Below, piece after piece: positions 9,299 through 16,463 of a DNA stretch of 40,295 bases (the stretch's first letter is position 1; every line of letters begins with the position of its first letter). The notes under the pieces are model-generated. The model searched no databases, was not told where the DNA came from, and saw only the letters and a list, made by a program, of their open reading frames with translations. The position numbers and the translations under genes were made by a program. The DNA comes from Cyclobacteriaceae bacterium (GTDB lineage Bacteria > Bacteroidota > Bacteroidia > Cytophagales > Cyclobacteriaceae), in NCBI GenBank assembly GCA_026989535.1, contig JALSJD010000090.1, positions 1-40,295 of the forward strand, written 5' to 3'.

Positions 9299-9805
9299 TT
9301 ATTCTAAAAGGGTAGAAACATACTTTCCATCCACAAAGCCAAATTCATTGCCCCAGCTATTATTGATGTAGGTCATTAGTTCAGCTATTTCAAGATTGGT
9401 TAAATGAGCGTGCGCAGGCATCGTGGGGCTGTACGAAATTCCATTAACAGTAATGGGTGTCGTTGAGCCGTTTTTGATAAGCAGTGCTGTTTGCTTTTGG
9501 TTAACCTTAAGGTAATCCGATCCTGCTAGGGGAGGGATTAATTTTTTAACTCCTAACCCATCTGCTTGATGGCAGAAAATACAATTGGCTTTATATAAGT
9601 CTCGCCCTTGGATGATGTATTTCTGAAATTTGTTTTGCTCTTTGGTTGAGAGTTTTTTAAAAGCTTCGTTATTACGTGCTGGGCTACAGCTTATAAAAAA
9701 AAGAAATAGGAAATAAAAAACAAGAAAGTTGAAATGTGAAGGTTGAAAAGAAAACCTGTTAAATTGATTATGGGTTAATGTGATTGATTTCAAAAGGGAG
9801 TTCAT
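9299..9805 (-). CDS. Single-heme cytochrome c lipoprotein
   Basis: A 168-residue protein with one CxxCH heme site (C75, C78, H79 in CIFCHQADG) and a plausible axial methionine at M129 (SPTMPAH). The fold length and the following helix (LTNLEIAELMTYINNSWGN) match class I cytochromes c. A lipobox, FFISC, puts the lipidated cysteine at residue 40, so the protein is probably a membrane-anchored periplasmic electron carrier. The start is uncertain: the first 27 residues are polar and atypical before the hydrophobic core, and their DNA resembles intergenic repeat text. No other ATG precedes the lipobox, so the true start could be a TTG or similar codon inside this stretch. No oxidase or partner gene is adjacent. 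Confidence 0.88.
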   Translation of the reverse strand: MNSLLKSITLTHNQFNRFSFQPSHFNFLVFYFLFLFFISCSPARNNEAFKKLSTKEQNKFQKYIIQGRDLYKANCIFCHQADGLGVKKLIPPLAGSDYLKVNQKQTALLIKNGSTTPITVNGISYSPTMPAHAHLTNLEIAELMTYINNSWGNEFGFVDGKYVSTLLE

Positions 9806-9815
9806 TTTAAAATTA

Positions 9816-9891
9816 TTTTTCTTTGTGCCTCTCCGTGCTTCTTTGAGAACCTTTGTGCAATAGCTATTTTACTGAGTTACACAAAGAAAAA
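9816..9891. repeat. Intergenic repeat with 12-bp inverted ends
   Basis: TTTTTCTTTGTG at 9816-9827 is the exact reverse complement of CACAAAGAAAAA at 9880-9891. Between them are two further CTTTGTG/CTTCTTTG-like stretches. It fills the gap between the cytochrome c start and the VOC gene stop and resembles the repeats at 1114 and 12872. Confidence 0.5.
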
Positions 9892-9917
9892 CTAAGTTTT
9901 ACAAAGTATTTAACCAA

Positions 9918-10982
9918 CTAATCTTTTATTCTGCTAAACCTTAAAGCTTTAAGCATAAAATCGGGGAGGGGCTTTAGAGGGTCTCTGTTTTCTAAGTTTA
10001 GGAATATGCCTAGCTTCTCAATAATAGGAATCTTATACACTTCAATTAGCTCAATTAGTGTACCATCAGGGTCTTCAATATAGGTGCAGTGCACGCGGGT
10101 AGTGCCGCCCATATCTAACGTATCTTCGGTATCGCAGGTAAAGCCAAAGCCTTTTTCGGCTAAATCCTTGCCAAGTGCTTTCATTCCTCGCACATCAAAC
10201 CCTAAGTGAACAAACCCAATATCACCCCATAATCTATCAGCATAAATCTTTTTGGGCGTATAATCAATAGCTTGAGCTAACTCAATGTAAGTATCGGCCA
10301 TTACTTTGGCAAAACCGCCACCTGGGTTATTACTTTGGGTTAACCGCACACGTCTAAATGTTTTGTTGCCCCCGGGTATGGTATTTTTCCAATCTTTAAA
10401 TACACCTGTTTTGTCAAATATAATTTTGTCATATCCTAATAAGTCTGCATAAAGTGTAAGGGCTTTATCAATATCAGATACCCCCACAGTACTGCCTACG
10501 GGGCCGCCTGTTACGTGGCGTAATTTGGTGTACCAACCGCCACCGGGTATTATTTGGAATAATAATCCATTGGGGTCTTTTAGGTAAAAGGTTTTTCCTC
10601 CGTAAGGTAATTCTTGCATTTCGCCAATAATATCTGCATTGTTTTCTTTAAACCATGCAAAGGTTTTCTCCACATTGGGCGATTTTATTTGAGCAATGAA
10701 TATGCCTAAATCGCCTAATTCAAATTTAACATCGGCATTGGTTGCTGTAAACGAAACAGGGCTAACTACCTCCATAGCTAATCCGCCTTGCAGGTTTAAA
10801 ATCATAGCTGCACGTTTATTAATAATGTCGCCTTTGGTATAAATTTGCATTAATGGAGCTTCGGCCTCACCATTAAACATGGCAATGTCCATTCCAAAAA
10901 ATTTACGGTACCATTTCCAAGAGGCTGCGTGGTTGGGCACACCCACTCCCACATGCTGTAGGCCATTAATTCGTTTGTGCAT
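9918..10982 (-). CDS. Two-domain VOC (glyoxalase/dioxygenase superfamily) protein
   Basis: A 354-residue cytoplasmic protein made of two vicinal-oxygen-chelate domains. The first runs from QHVGVGVPNHAASWKWYRKFFGMD (about residue 9) to KDPNGLLFQIIPGG (about 150). The second runs from VGVSDIDKALTLYADLLGYD (about 167) to EDPDGTLIELIEVY (about 320). The His in QHVG and VHLGFD and the Glu in LIELIEVY are positioned like metal ligands of the superfamily. VOC proteins include glyoxalase I, extradiol dioxygenases, isomerases and resistance proteins, and the sequence alone does not choose among them. The fused double-domain layout resembles dioxygenase/4-HPPD-type arrangement more than single-domain glyoxalases. 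It has its own upstream TAACTTTG box and no obvious operon partner. Confidence 0.85.
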   Translation of the reverse strand: MHKRINGLQHVGVGVPNHAASWKWYRKFFGMDIAMFNGEAEAPLMQIYTKGDIINKRAAMILNLQGGLAMEVVSPVSFTATNADVKFELGDLGIFIAQIKSPNVEKTFAWFKENNADIIGEMQELPYGGKTFYLKDPNGLLFQIIPGGGWYTKLRHVTGGPVGSTVGVSDIDKALTLYADLLGYDKIIFDKTGVFKDWKNTIPGGNKTFRRVRLTQSNNPGGGFAKVMADTYIELAQAIDYTPKKIYADRLWGDIGFVHLGFDVRGMKALGKDLAEKGFGFTCDTEDTLDMGGTTRVHCTYIEDPDGTLIELIEVYKIPIIEKLGIFLNLENRDPLKPLPDFMLKALRFSRIKD

Positions 10983-11002
10983 ATTTATTTGCTATTGATG
11001 TG

Positions 11003-11010
11003 CAAAGTTA
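11003..11010 (-). promoter_or_regulatory. Candidate -7 box (TAACTTTG) for the VOC gene
   Basis: Read on the minus strand this is an exact match to the Bacteroidota -7 consensus TAnnTTTG, 20 bp before the start codon at 10982. No clear TTG is seen at the -33 distance, so confidence is moderate. Confidence 0.4.
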
Positions 11011-11091
11011 AGAAAACATTTTAGCTCGTTCGCGTCTCTTAATATTTAAAATTCAATGACAATTCTCATCCGCCTATAACTTTTCAAGCAT

Positions 11092-11099
11092 TAGCTTTG
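11092..11099 (+). promoter_or_regulatory. Candidate -7 box (TAGCTTTG) for the APS/PAPS reductase gene
   Basis: This is an exact TAnnTTTG match 25 bp before the ATG at 11125. A -33 TTG is not obvious. Confidence 0.4.
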
Positions 11100-11124
11100 C
11101 CCAGCATTTTAAATTCTGTAAAAA

Positions 11125-11781
11125 ATGAACTACCAAAACCTGGAACAGTACATTCTTGAACTTAAAGAGGAAGGAAAAAAGTACTTTATCACCTCTTCAT
11201 TTCAATCGCATAGTTTGGTGCTTTTGCATATGTTGAGCCGAATAGATGCTCATACTCCAGTTATATTTATTAATACAGGTTACCATTTTCCTGAAACTAT
11301 CAATTTTAGAGATGAAGTAATGCAGGCATTTGGAATGGATAATTTAGTCGATTTAAAATCGCAATTACCCAAATCGATGCAGGTGGATGCAGGGGGTAGG
11401 CTATTGTTTACCTCTGACCCCGACCATTGTTGTTATATTAACAAAACACAACCCTTAGATTCTGTTTTAAGAACCCACGATGTGTGGATAAATGGGGTGC
11501 GTGCTGACCAGAGTGCAACACGAAGCCAGATGAAAGAAACGCAGGAAGCACCACATAATACAATGCGTCTTCACCCAATGCTTGACTGGTCGGCCAAGCA
11601 AATCTATGACTATCAACAAGCCCATAATTTACCAAAGCACCCACTAGATGCCCAAGGCTATATGAGCATTGGTTGTGAACCTTGTACGCGAAAATTCGAT
11701 TTGGATATGCAAGAACGGGAAGCCCGTTGGTATGGCTTAAATAAAACCGAATGTGGACTGCATACTGATTTGATTAAATAA
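11125..11781 (+). CDS. cysH: Assimilatory APS/PAPS reductase, iron-sulfur (plant/bacterial APS) type
   Basis: The 218-residue product has the CysH fold of the PP-loop ATP-pyrophosphatase superfamily: a substrate-binding TSSFQSHS segment at about 23-30 and VIFINTGYHFPET at about 46-58. It reduces adenylyl sulfate (or its 3'-phospho form) to sulfite in assimilatory sulfate reduction. Four cysteines fit the [4Fe-4S] signature of APS reductases: CC at 102-103 and CxxC at 184-187. The catalytic cysteine is C210 in the conserved ECGLH near the C-terminus. These cluster cysteines are absent from strict PAPS reductases, so APS is the more likely substrate. No cysD, cysN or sulfite reductase gene is adjacent, so the rest of the pathway must lie elsewhere. 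The start is supported by the nearby -7 box. Confidence 0.92.
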   Translation: MNYQNLEQYILELKEEGKKYFITSSFQSHSLVLLHMLSRIDAHTPVIFINTGYHFPETINFRDEVMQAFGMDNLVDLKSQLPKSMQVDAGGRLLFTSDPDHCCYINKTQPLDSVLRTHDVWINGVRADQSATRSQMKETQEAPHNTMRLHPMLDWSAKQIYDYQQAHNLPKHPLDAQGYMSIGCEPCTRKFDLDMQEREARWYGLNKTECGLHTDLIK

Positions 11782-11805
11782 TTGAGCTAATGGATGGAAT
11801 GATGC

Positions 11806-11888
11806 AATGAAACAATGATTGAATGCGTGAATCGTGCAATATTCTATCATTGTTTCATTCTACCATTGTTTCATTCTATCATTGTTTA
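11806..11888. repeat. Triple 16-bp tandem repeat with inverted partner
   Basis: ATTCTAYCATTGTTTC occurs three times head to tail at 11841-11856, 11857-11872 and 11873-11888; the last copy differs at its final base. Just upstream, 11806-11824 is the reverse complement of 11841-11859 with one mismatch in 19, giving a stem with a 16-base loop. It lies 25 bp after the cysH stop, so it could fold as a transcript 3' hairpin. The spacerless repeats do not fit CRISPR. Confidence 0.7.
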
Positions 11889-11943
11889 AAGAGTTAAATT
11901 ACAAAATAGAGATTGACATTTACCTTCAATTTAAAAAAAACGA

Positions 11944-12864
11944 ATGAACATATTAATAATAGGAGGCGCAGGCTATATTGGTACTGCTTTGGTGGAGCGG
12001 TTGGCTCAATTAGCTACCGTTAGTAAAATTGTTATTTATGATAATTTAAGTAGAGGAAATTATAATTTATTTCTTGGGGATAAGTTAACAGAACACGTTT
12101 CAATTTCCCTGATTCAAGGAGATATTTTGGACACACGCTCGCTCAAAAAAGCGATGAAAGGGGTTGATGTAGTGTATCATTTGGCGGCCAAAGTTACCAC
12201 ACCTTACGCTAACCTAGATCCTCATATTTACGAGCAGGTAAATCATTGGGGTACTGCTGAGGTGGTATCGGCTGTGGAAGAATCGGAGGTAAAGCAATTG
12301 GTGTATTTAAGTAGCACGAGCGTGTATGGCGCCTCTGAGCAAAAGGCAAATGAATCGACTGCTCCAAATCCTAAAACATTTTATGGAAACTCTAAACTAA
12401 GAGCCGAGCAACATGTACAGCGATTGGCGGATAAAGGAAGAGCGGTAATTATTAGGGCTGGAAATGTGTATGGTTTTAATCAGTCGATGCGGTTTGATGC
12501 TGTGATTAATCGATTTGCGTTTGAAGCGAACTTCTCTAAAAAAATAAGCATACAAGGTAGTGGTAAGCAATCGAGGGCATTTGTGCCTATTGAGGCTATC
12601 GCTCAGGTTTTGAGTGTGCTTCCATTCAAAGCTGTGCCCTCTGGTACTTATAATTTAGCGTTGAGCAATTACTCAGTACTCGATTTGGTAGATGTGTTTA
12701 AGGAGTTGATTCCTGACTTGGAGTTTATTTTTATTGATCAACACCAAGACCTTCGTAATTTTGAACTGGATACGAATTTGAAGCTAGCACAGTATATTAA
12801 GTTGCCTAAGGGGAGAGAACTTAGAGATGAATTAAAGGAATTTTTAGAAAATTTTAGTTTTTAA
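11944..12864 (+). CDS. Extended-SDR NAD-dependent epimerase/dehydratase
   Basis: A 306-residue cytoplasmic protein with the Rossmann dinucleotide motif GGAGYIG at residues 7-13, the acidic residue after beta-2 (IYDNLSRGNY) that favours NAD(H), the SSTSVYG strand at 123-129 and the catalytic pair Y147/K151 in YGNSK. It is shaped like nucleotide-sugar 4-epimerases and dehydratases (GalE/RfbB group), about 306 instead of 330-350 residues. The substrate cannot be assigned from sequence. It stands alone between repeat-bearing intergenic regions and is not in a visible polysaccharide cluster. Confidence 0.88.
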   Translation: MNILIIGGAGYIGTALVERLAQLATVSKIVIYDNLSRGNYNLFLGDKLTEHVSISLIQGDILDTRSLKKAMKGVDVVYHLAAKVTTPYANLDPHIYEQVNHWGTAEVVSAVEESEVKQLVYLSSTSVYGASEQKANESTAPNPKTFYGNSKLRAEQHVQRLADKGRAVIIRAGNVYGFNQSMRFDAVINRFAFEANFSKKISIQGSGKQSRAFVPIEAIAQVLSVLPFKAVPSGTYNLALSNYSVLDLVDVFKELIPDLEFIFIDQHQDLRNFELDTNLKLAQYIKLPKGRELRDELKEFLENFSF

Positions 12865-12871
12865 AAAAACT

Positions 12872-12938
12872 ACCGCAAAGACGCTGAGGAGAAGAACCGC
12901 AGAGATGCAAAGTCTCACATTTCCTATTTCACATTTCC
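12872..12938. repeat. Intergenic GCAAAG/CGCAGAG and CACATTTCC repeat stretch
   Basis: Between the stops of the epimerase and the nucleoside transporter lie ACCGCAAAGACGCTGAGG and ACCGCAGAGATGCAAAG, two diverged copies of one unit. They are followed by TCACATTTCC, also present twice. On the minus strand this reads like the CTTTGCATCTCTGCGGTT text common between genes in this phylum. Confidence 0.5.
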
Positions 12939-12939
12939 T

Positions 12940-14433
12940 TTACCCCATCATCATACCCACAATAGTGGCCGACATAAGCGATGCTAATGTGCCTGCCAAT
13001 AATGCTTTTAATCCGTATTTAGAAAGCAACACTCGTTGGCCGGGAGCCAAACCGCCAATACCTCCAATTTGAATACCAATGGAAGCGAAATTGGCAAACC
13101 CGCAAAGCATATAAGTAGCCATAATAATGGATTTGGTGGAGGTAAACGAACCCGTTGCTTTCATTGTGGCAAGGCTTTGATACCCCACAAACTCGCTGGC
13201 TATTAGCTTCTCTCCTAGTAGCTGGCCAACTAGTGTAATATCTTGCGATACGATGCCAATCAACCACATAATAGGGGCAAATAAATATCCTAAAATAAAT
13301 TTAAGCGAAAGTGAACTATACTGACCATCCGTAAATCCAGCAATGGCATCATTTAATCCTGTAACTGAACCCACTTTAACAAAAATGTAATCGAACATAG
13401 CTATAAAGGCAAAAAACACCATTAACATAGCTCCCACATTAAGGGCAAGCTTTAGTCCTTCGGAGGTTCCATTGCTCATAGCATCTAAAAAGTTGCTGCC
13501 TACATTTTGCTTACTTATTTTAATATTAGAATCAATTTTTTCCGTTTGCGGTACCAGTATTTTAGAAATAACAATGGCTCCCGGAGCTGCCATAATGGAG
13601 GCTGCCAATAAGTGCTTGGCAAAAATGAGGCGCTGCACGGGGTCGTCACCACCTAAAAAGCCAATGTAGGCGGCTAGCACACCACCTGCTACGGTGGCCA
13701 TTCCGCCCGTCATTACCAGTAGTATTTCCGACTTATTCATTTTTTCTAAATAAGCTTTAATAAGGAGGGGAGCCTCTGTTTGGCCTAAGAAAATATTGCC
13801 TGCTACTGAAAGTGATTCTGCTCCTGATATTTTAAGTGCTTTGGTAAGTAACCAAGCCAAGCCATACACTACTTTTTGAATGATGCCCAAATAGAATAAT
13901 ACACTGGTTAAGGCAGAGAAAAAGATAATAGTAGGTAATATTTGGAGGGCAAAAATAAATCCAAAGGAATCTATATTTAATAATCCTCCAAATAAAAACT
14001 CACTTCCGTCTCTGGTAAAATCAAGCACTTTGATAAATATTTTGCCAAAAAACTCGAAGGTTGCTCGCACCCAAGCCAAATTTAAAATACCGAAGGCAAG
14101 TACTAACTGTGTGCCTAAGCCCACAAATACCACTTGCCAGGAGATGGCCTTGCGATTACTGCTAAACAGATAAGCGATTAAAATTAAAGAAGCCATTCCT
14201 AGTAAGCCTCTGGGTATGGATATTAATAGGTTTGAGTCTTCGGAAAGTAGTTTCTCATCTACCTTTTCTTCAGTAGGTGGGGTAGTAACGCCTTTTTGGG
14301 CTTCCTCAGAGGAAGTAGTAATTTGTACAGGAGTTGCATTGCCAGCAGTTGAATCTTGCGCAGATTGTGCAATACTTACAAATGAAAACGCAATGAATAA
14401 TAAGGTAAAAGAGAGGCGTAAAAAATTATTCAT
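12940..14433 (-). CDS. CNT-family (NupC-like) nucleoside transporter
   Basis: A 497-residue inner-membrane symporter of the concentrative nucleoside transporter family, which couples nucleoside uptake to Na+ or H+. The re-entrant-loop motif GQTEAPLLIKAYL is at residues 217-229 and the second conserved loop appears as SNGTSEGLKLALNVGAM near 320. CGFANFASIGIQIGG near 444-458 is the signature of the C-terminal half. Nucleobase and nucleoside domains and about ten hydrophobic segments are present. Unusually the protein starts with a cleavable-looking signal peptide (FSFVSIAQS) and a Ser/Thr/Glu-rich extension of about 60 residues before the first transporter helix; this puts a short tail outside the membrane. 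It is a single-gene unit. Confidence 0.92.
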   Translation of the reverse strand: MNNFLRLSFTLLFIAFSFVSIAQSAQDSTAGNATPVQITTSSEEAQKGVTTPPTEEKVDEKLLSEDSNLLISIPRGLLGMASLILIAYLFSSNRKAISWQVVFVGLGTQLVLAFGILNLAWVRATFEFFGKIFIKVLDFTRDGSEFLFGGLLNIDSFGFIFALQILPTIIFFSALTSVLFYLGIIQKVVYGLAWLLTKALKISGAESLSVAGNIFLGQTEAPLLIKAYLEKMNKSEILLVMTGGMATVAGGVLAAYIGFLGGDDPVQRLIFAKHLLAASIMAAPGAIVISKILVPQTEKIDSNIKISKQNVGSNFLDAMSNGTSEGLKLALNVGAMLMVFFAFIAMFDYIFVKVGSVTGLNDAIAGFTDGQYSSLSLKFILGYLFAPIMWLIGIVSQDITLVGQLLGEKLIASEFVGYQSLATMKATGSFTSTKSIIMATYMLCGFANFASIGIQIGGIGGLAPGQRVLLSKYGLKALLAGTLASLMSATIVGMMMG

Positions 14434-14537
14434 AGGTAAGGGTTATGCAAAATTTTAAAATCAAGCTAAAGAACGACTAATTTATCACTTAGCAAAACGA
14501 ACAGCCATAGGATTGCTGCTTGCAAAAAAACGAGAAT

Positions 14538-14575
14538 AAAAAAGGGATAATCATTATGAGTATCCCTTTTTTGTT
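14538..14575 (-). terminator. Intrinsic terminator of pckA
   Basis: AAAAAAGGGATA (14538-14549) pairs with TATCCCTTTTTT (14561-14572) around an 11-base loop. Because both arms end in A/T runs it can act in both directions; on the minus strand it is 20 bp after the pckA stop. Confidence 0.85.
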
Positions 14576-14591
14576 TTGCAATAAACAAAGA

Positions 14592-16193
14592 TTAGCGCAT
14601 TGTGGGAGCTGCTGCTAAAAGTTCTTCTGAGGCTCCTTCAGCGAACTTTTCAAAGTTTTTATTAAACTGGGCAGCAAGGTCATACGCTTTGTCATCATAT
14701 TCATCTTCGCTCTTCCATGTTAGTCTGGGGTGGAGTACATCTGATGGTACATTAGGGCAAGTAGCTGGCATTTTTAAACCAAATACTTTGTGGGTATTAT
14801 AATCCACATTTTCTAAATCGCCATTAAGAGCTGCTGTAATTAATGCCCTGGTTATTTTTAAGCTCATGCGTTTGCCAACCCCGTAAGGCCCGCCTGACCA
14901 GCCCGTATTTACCAACCACACGTTAGCTCCTGACTCTTGCATTTTTTTGCTTAGCATTTCGCCATATACTGTGGGGTGCAATGGCATAAAAGGAGCACCA
15001 AAACAAGCCGAAAAGGCTGTAACCGGCTCCGTAATGCCTGCTTCGGTGCCTGCTACTTTGGCCGTGTAACCAGATATAAACTGGTAGGCTGCTTGTGCTG
15101 GAGTTAGTTTAGAGATGGGAGGTAATACACCAAAGGCATCGGCCGTTAAAAAGAAAATATTTTTAGCACCAGAGCCAATCGAAGGCTCTGCAATATTATT
15201 AATATGATAAATAGGGTAACTTACCCTTGTATTTTGAGTAATTGTACTGTTTTCAAAATCAACCTGATTTGTTCCTTCTTTATAAACCACGTTTTCGAGA
15301 ATGGCGCCCGATTTAATTGCCTTAAAAATGTCTGGTTCTTTTTCGGCTGATAAATCAATTGTTTTGGCATAGCAACCGCCTTCAAAATTAAATACAGTAG
15401 TATCAGACCAACCGTGCTCATCATCTCCAATCAATTTTCGGTTAGGGTCGGCAGAAAGGGTAGTTTTGCCTGTGCCTGATAAACCAAAAAACAGGGCGGT
15501 GTCACCACTCTTACCAATATTGGCTGAGCAGTGCATAGGTAGCACATTTTTTTGATGAGGAAGAATGAAGTTTAAAGCAGAAAATATACCTTTTTTAATT
15601 TCACCTGTATAGCCAGTGCCACCAATAAGGGCGATTTTTCTAGTAAAGTTTAAAATGGCAAAATTGGCTTGCCTTGTGCCATCTACTTCTGGGTTGGCCA
15701 TAAAGCCTGGGGCATTAACAATCGTCCATTCAGGCGTAAAATCCTCCAATTCTTCTGCAGTTGGCCTTAAAAACATATTGTACACAAACATATTCATCCA
15801 AGGCAGTTCTGTAACGGCTCTAATGTTGAGCTTATAACTTGGGTCGGCACAGGCGTAGGCATCTCTTGCATATACATCTTTATTAGATAAATAAGCGACA
15901 ACTTTGTTGTACAAGGCATCAAATTTGTCCGAATCAAACGGGATGTTAATATCGCCCCACCATACACTATCTTTAGTGATGTCGTCTTTTACAATAAACC
16001 TGTCCTTGGGTGATCTGCCAGTGAATTTACCGGTGTGCACATTTAAGGCACCACTGCTGGCCTTGGTGGCCATTCCTTTATCAACAGAAATAGTAGCTAG
16101 TTTTTCTGGTGAGAGATTCCAAAAAACGTTAGAATTTTTAATACCCAGTTCTTCCAAAGAAGAATCCATGGGGTTTGCTTCAATTTTTAACAT
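14592..16193 (-). CDS. pckA: ATP-dependent phosphoenolpyruvate carboxykinase
   Basis: The 533-residue protein matches ATP-type PEPCK in length and motifs. It catalyses oxaloacetate + ATP to phosphoenolpyruvate + CO2 + ADP, the first committed step of gluconeogenesis, in the cytoplasm. The phosphate-binding loop GLSGTGKTT lies at residues 237-245, the metal-binding LIGDDEHGW at 254-262, and the kinase-specific FTGRSPKDR at 57-65. The oxaloacetate-binding region GGTGYTGEIKKGIFS is at about 191-205. The start at 16193 gives a normal N-terminus; M9 is a possible alternative. It is transcribed alone, from a candidate promoter 36-69 bp upstream, and ends in a strong terminator. Divergent to the peptide transporters, which suggests a shared response to amino-acid or peptide carbon sources. 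Confidence 0.98.
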   Translation of the reverse strand: MLKIEANPMDSSLEELGIKNSNVFWNLSPEKLATISVDKGMATKASSGALNVHTGKFTGRSPKDRFIVKDDITKDSVWWGDINIPFDSDKFDALYNKVVAYLSNKDVYARDAYACADPSYKLNIRAVTELPWMNMFVYNMFLRPTAEELEDFTPEWTIVNAPGFMANPEVDGTRQANFAILNFTRKIALIGGTGYTGEIKKGIFSALNFILPHQKNVLPMHCSANIGKSGDTALFFGLSGTGKTTLSADPNRKLIGDDEHGWSDTTVFNFEGGCYAKTIDLSAEKEPDIFKAIKSGAILENVVYKEGTNQVDFENSTITQNTRVSYPIYHINNIAEPSIGSGAKNIFFLTADAFGVLPPISKLTPAQAAYQFISGYTAKVAGTEAGITEPVTAFSACFGAPFMPLHPTVYGEMLSKKMQESGANVWLVNTGWSGGPYGVGKRMSLKITRALITAALNGDLENVDYNTHKVFGLKMPATCPNVPSDVLHPRLTWKSEDEYDDKAYDLAAQFNKNFEKFAEGASEELLAAAPTMR

Positions 16194-16228
16194 ATTACTT
16201 GGTTAATTAATGAGTTAAAAGTTGCCCA

Positions 16229-16262
16229 CAAAGCTAGTACTTAAATATTTGATTAGACCAAA
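16229..16262 (-). promoter_or_regulatory. Candidate pckA promoter (TTTG-N22-TAGCTTTG)
   Basis: On the minus strand TTTG (16259-16262) is followed after 22 bases by TAGCTTTG (16229-16236), an exact TAnnTTTG box. The spacing lies inside the 17-23 range described for Flavobacterium-type promoters. The -7 box ends 36 bp before the pckA start. Confidence 0.6.
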
Positions 16263-16289
16263 TTTAATCACTAAGCTTTCGGTTTAATG

Positions 16290-16327
16290 CCCACCTAAAT
16301 ATAATTTTAACACCCATCTAAATATAA
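16290..16327. promoter_or_regulatory. Paired 15-bp direct repeats in the pckA/peptide-transporter divergent region
   Basis: CCCACCTAAATATAA (16290-16304) and CCCATCTAAATATAA (16313-16327) differ at one base and are offset by 23 bp, about two helical turns. They lie just upstream of the candidate pckA promoter. This geometry suits a dimeric or tandem regulator, but no regulator is identified. Confidence 0.4.
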
Positions 16328-16365
16328 ATATTACAATATTATACCCTGACTATTATATCAAATGC

Positions 16366-16380
16366 CAAACATCATGTTTG
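16366..16380. promoter_or_regulatory. Palindrome CAAACATCATGTTTG, candidate operator
   Basis: A perfect 7-bp inverted repeat around one central base, 83 bp upstream of the first peptide-transporter start. Its length and symmetry fit a small dimeric helix-turn-helix regulator site; no such gene is nearby. Confidence 0.4.
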
Positions 16381-16463
16381 TGCTTGCTTTAAAAAAGTTA
16401 GCGTAGTATTTTGGGCTTTTTAAAATTAAACCTGACAAACAGGACTAAACTAACTTAAACTAT

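Noticed and set aside
11841-11888. CRISPR-like array
   Set aside because: The three 16-bp repeats are contiguous with no spacers and no cas gene is present.
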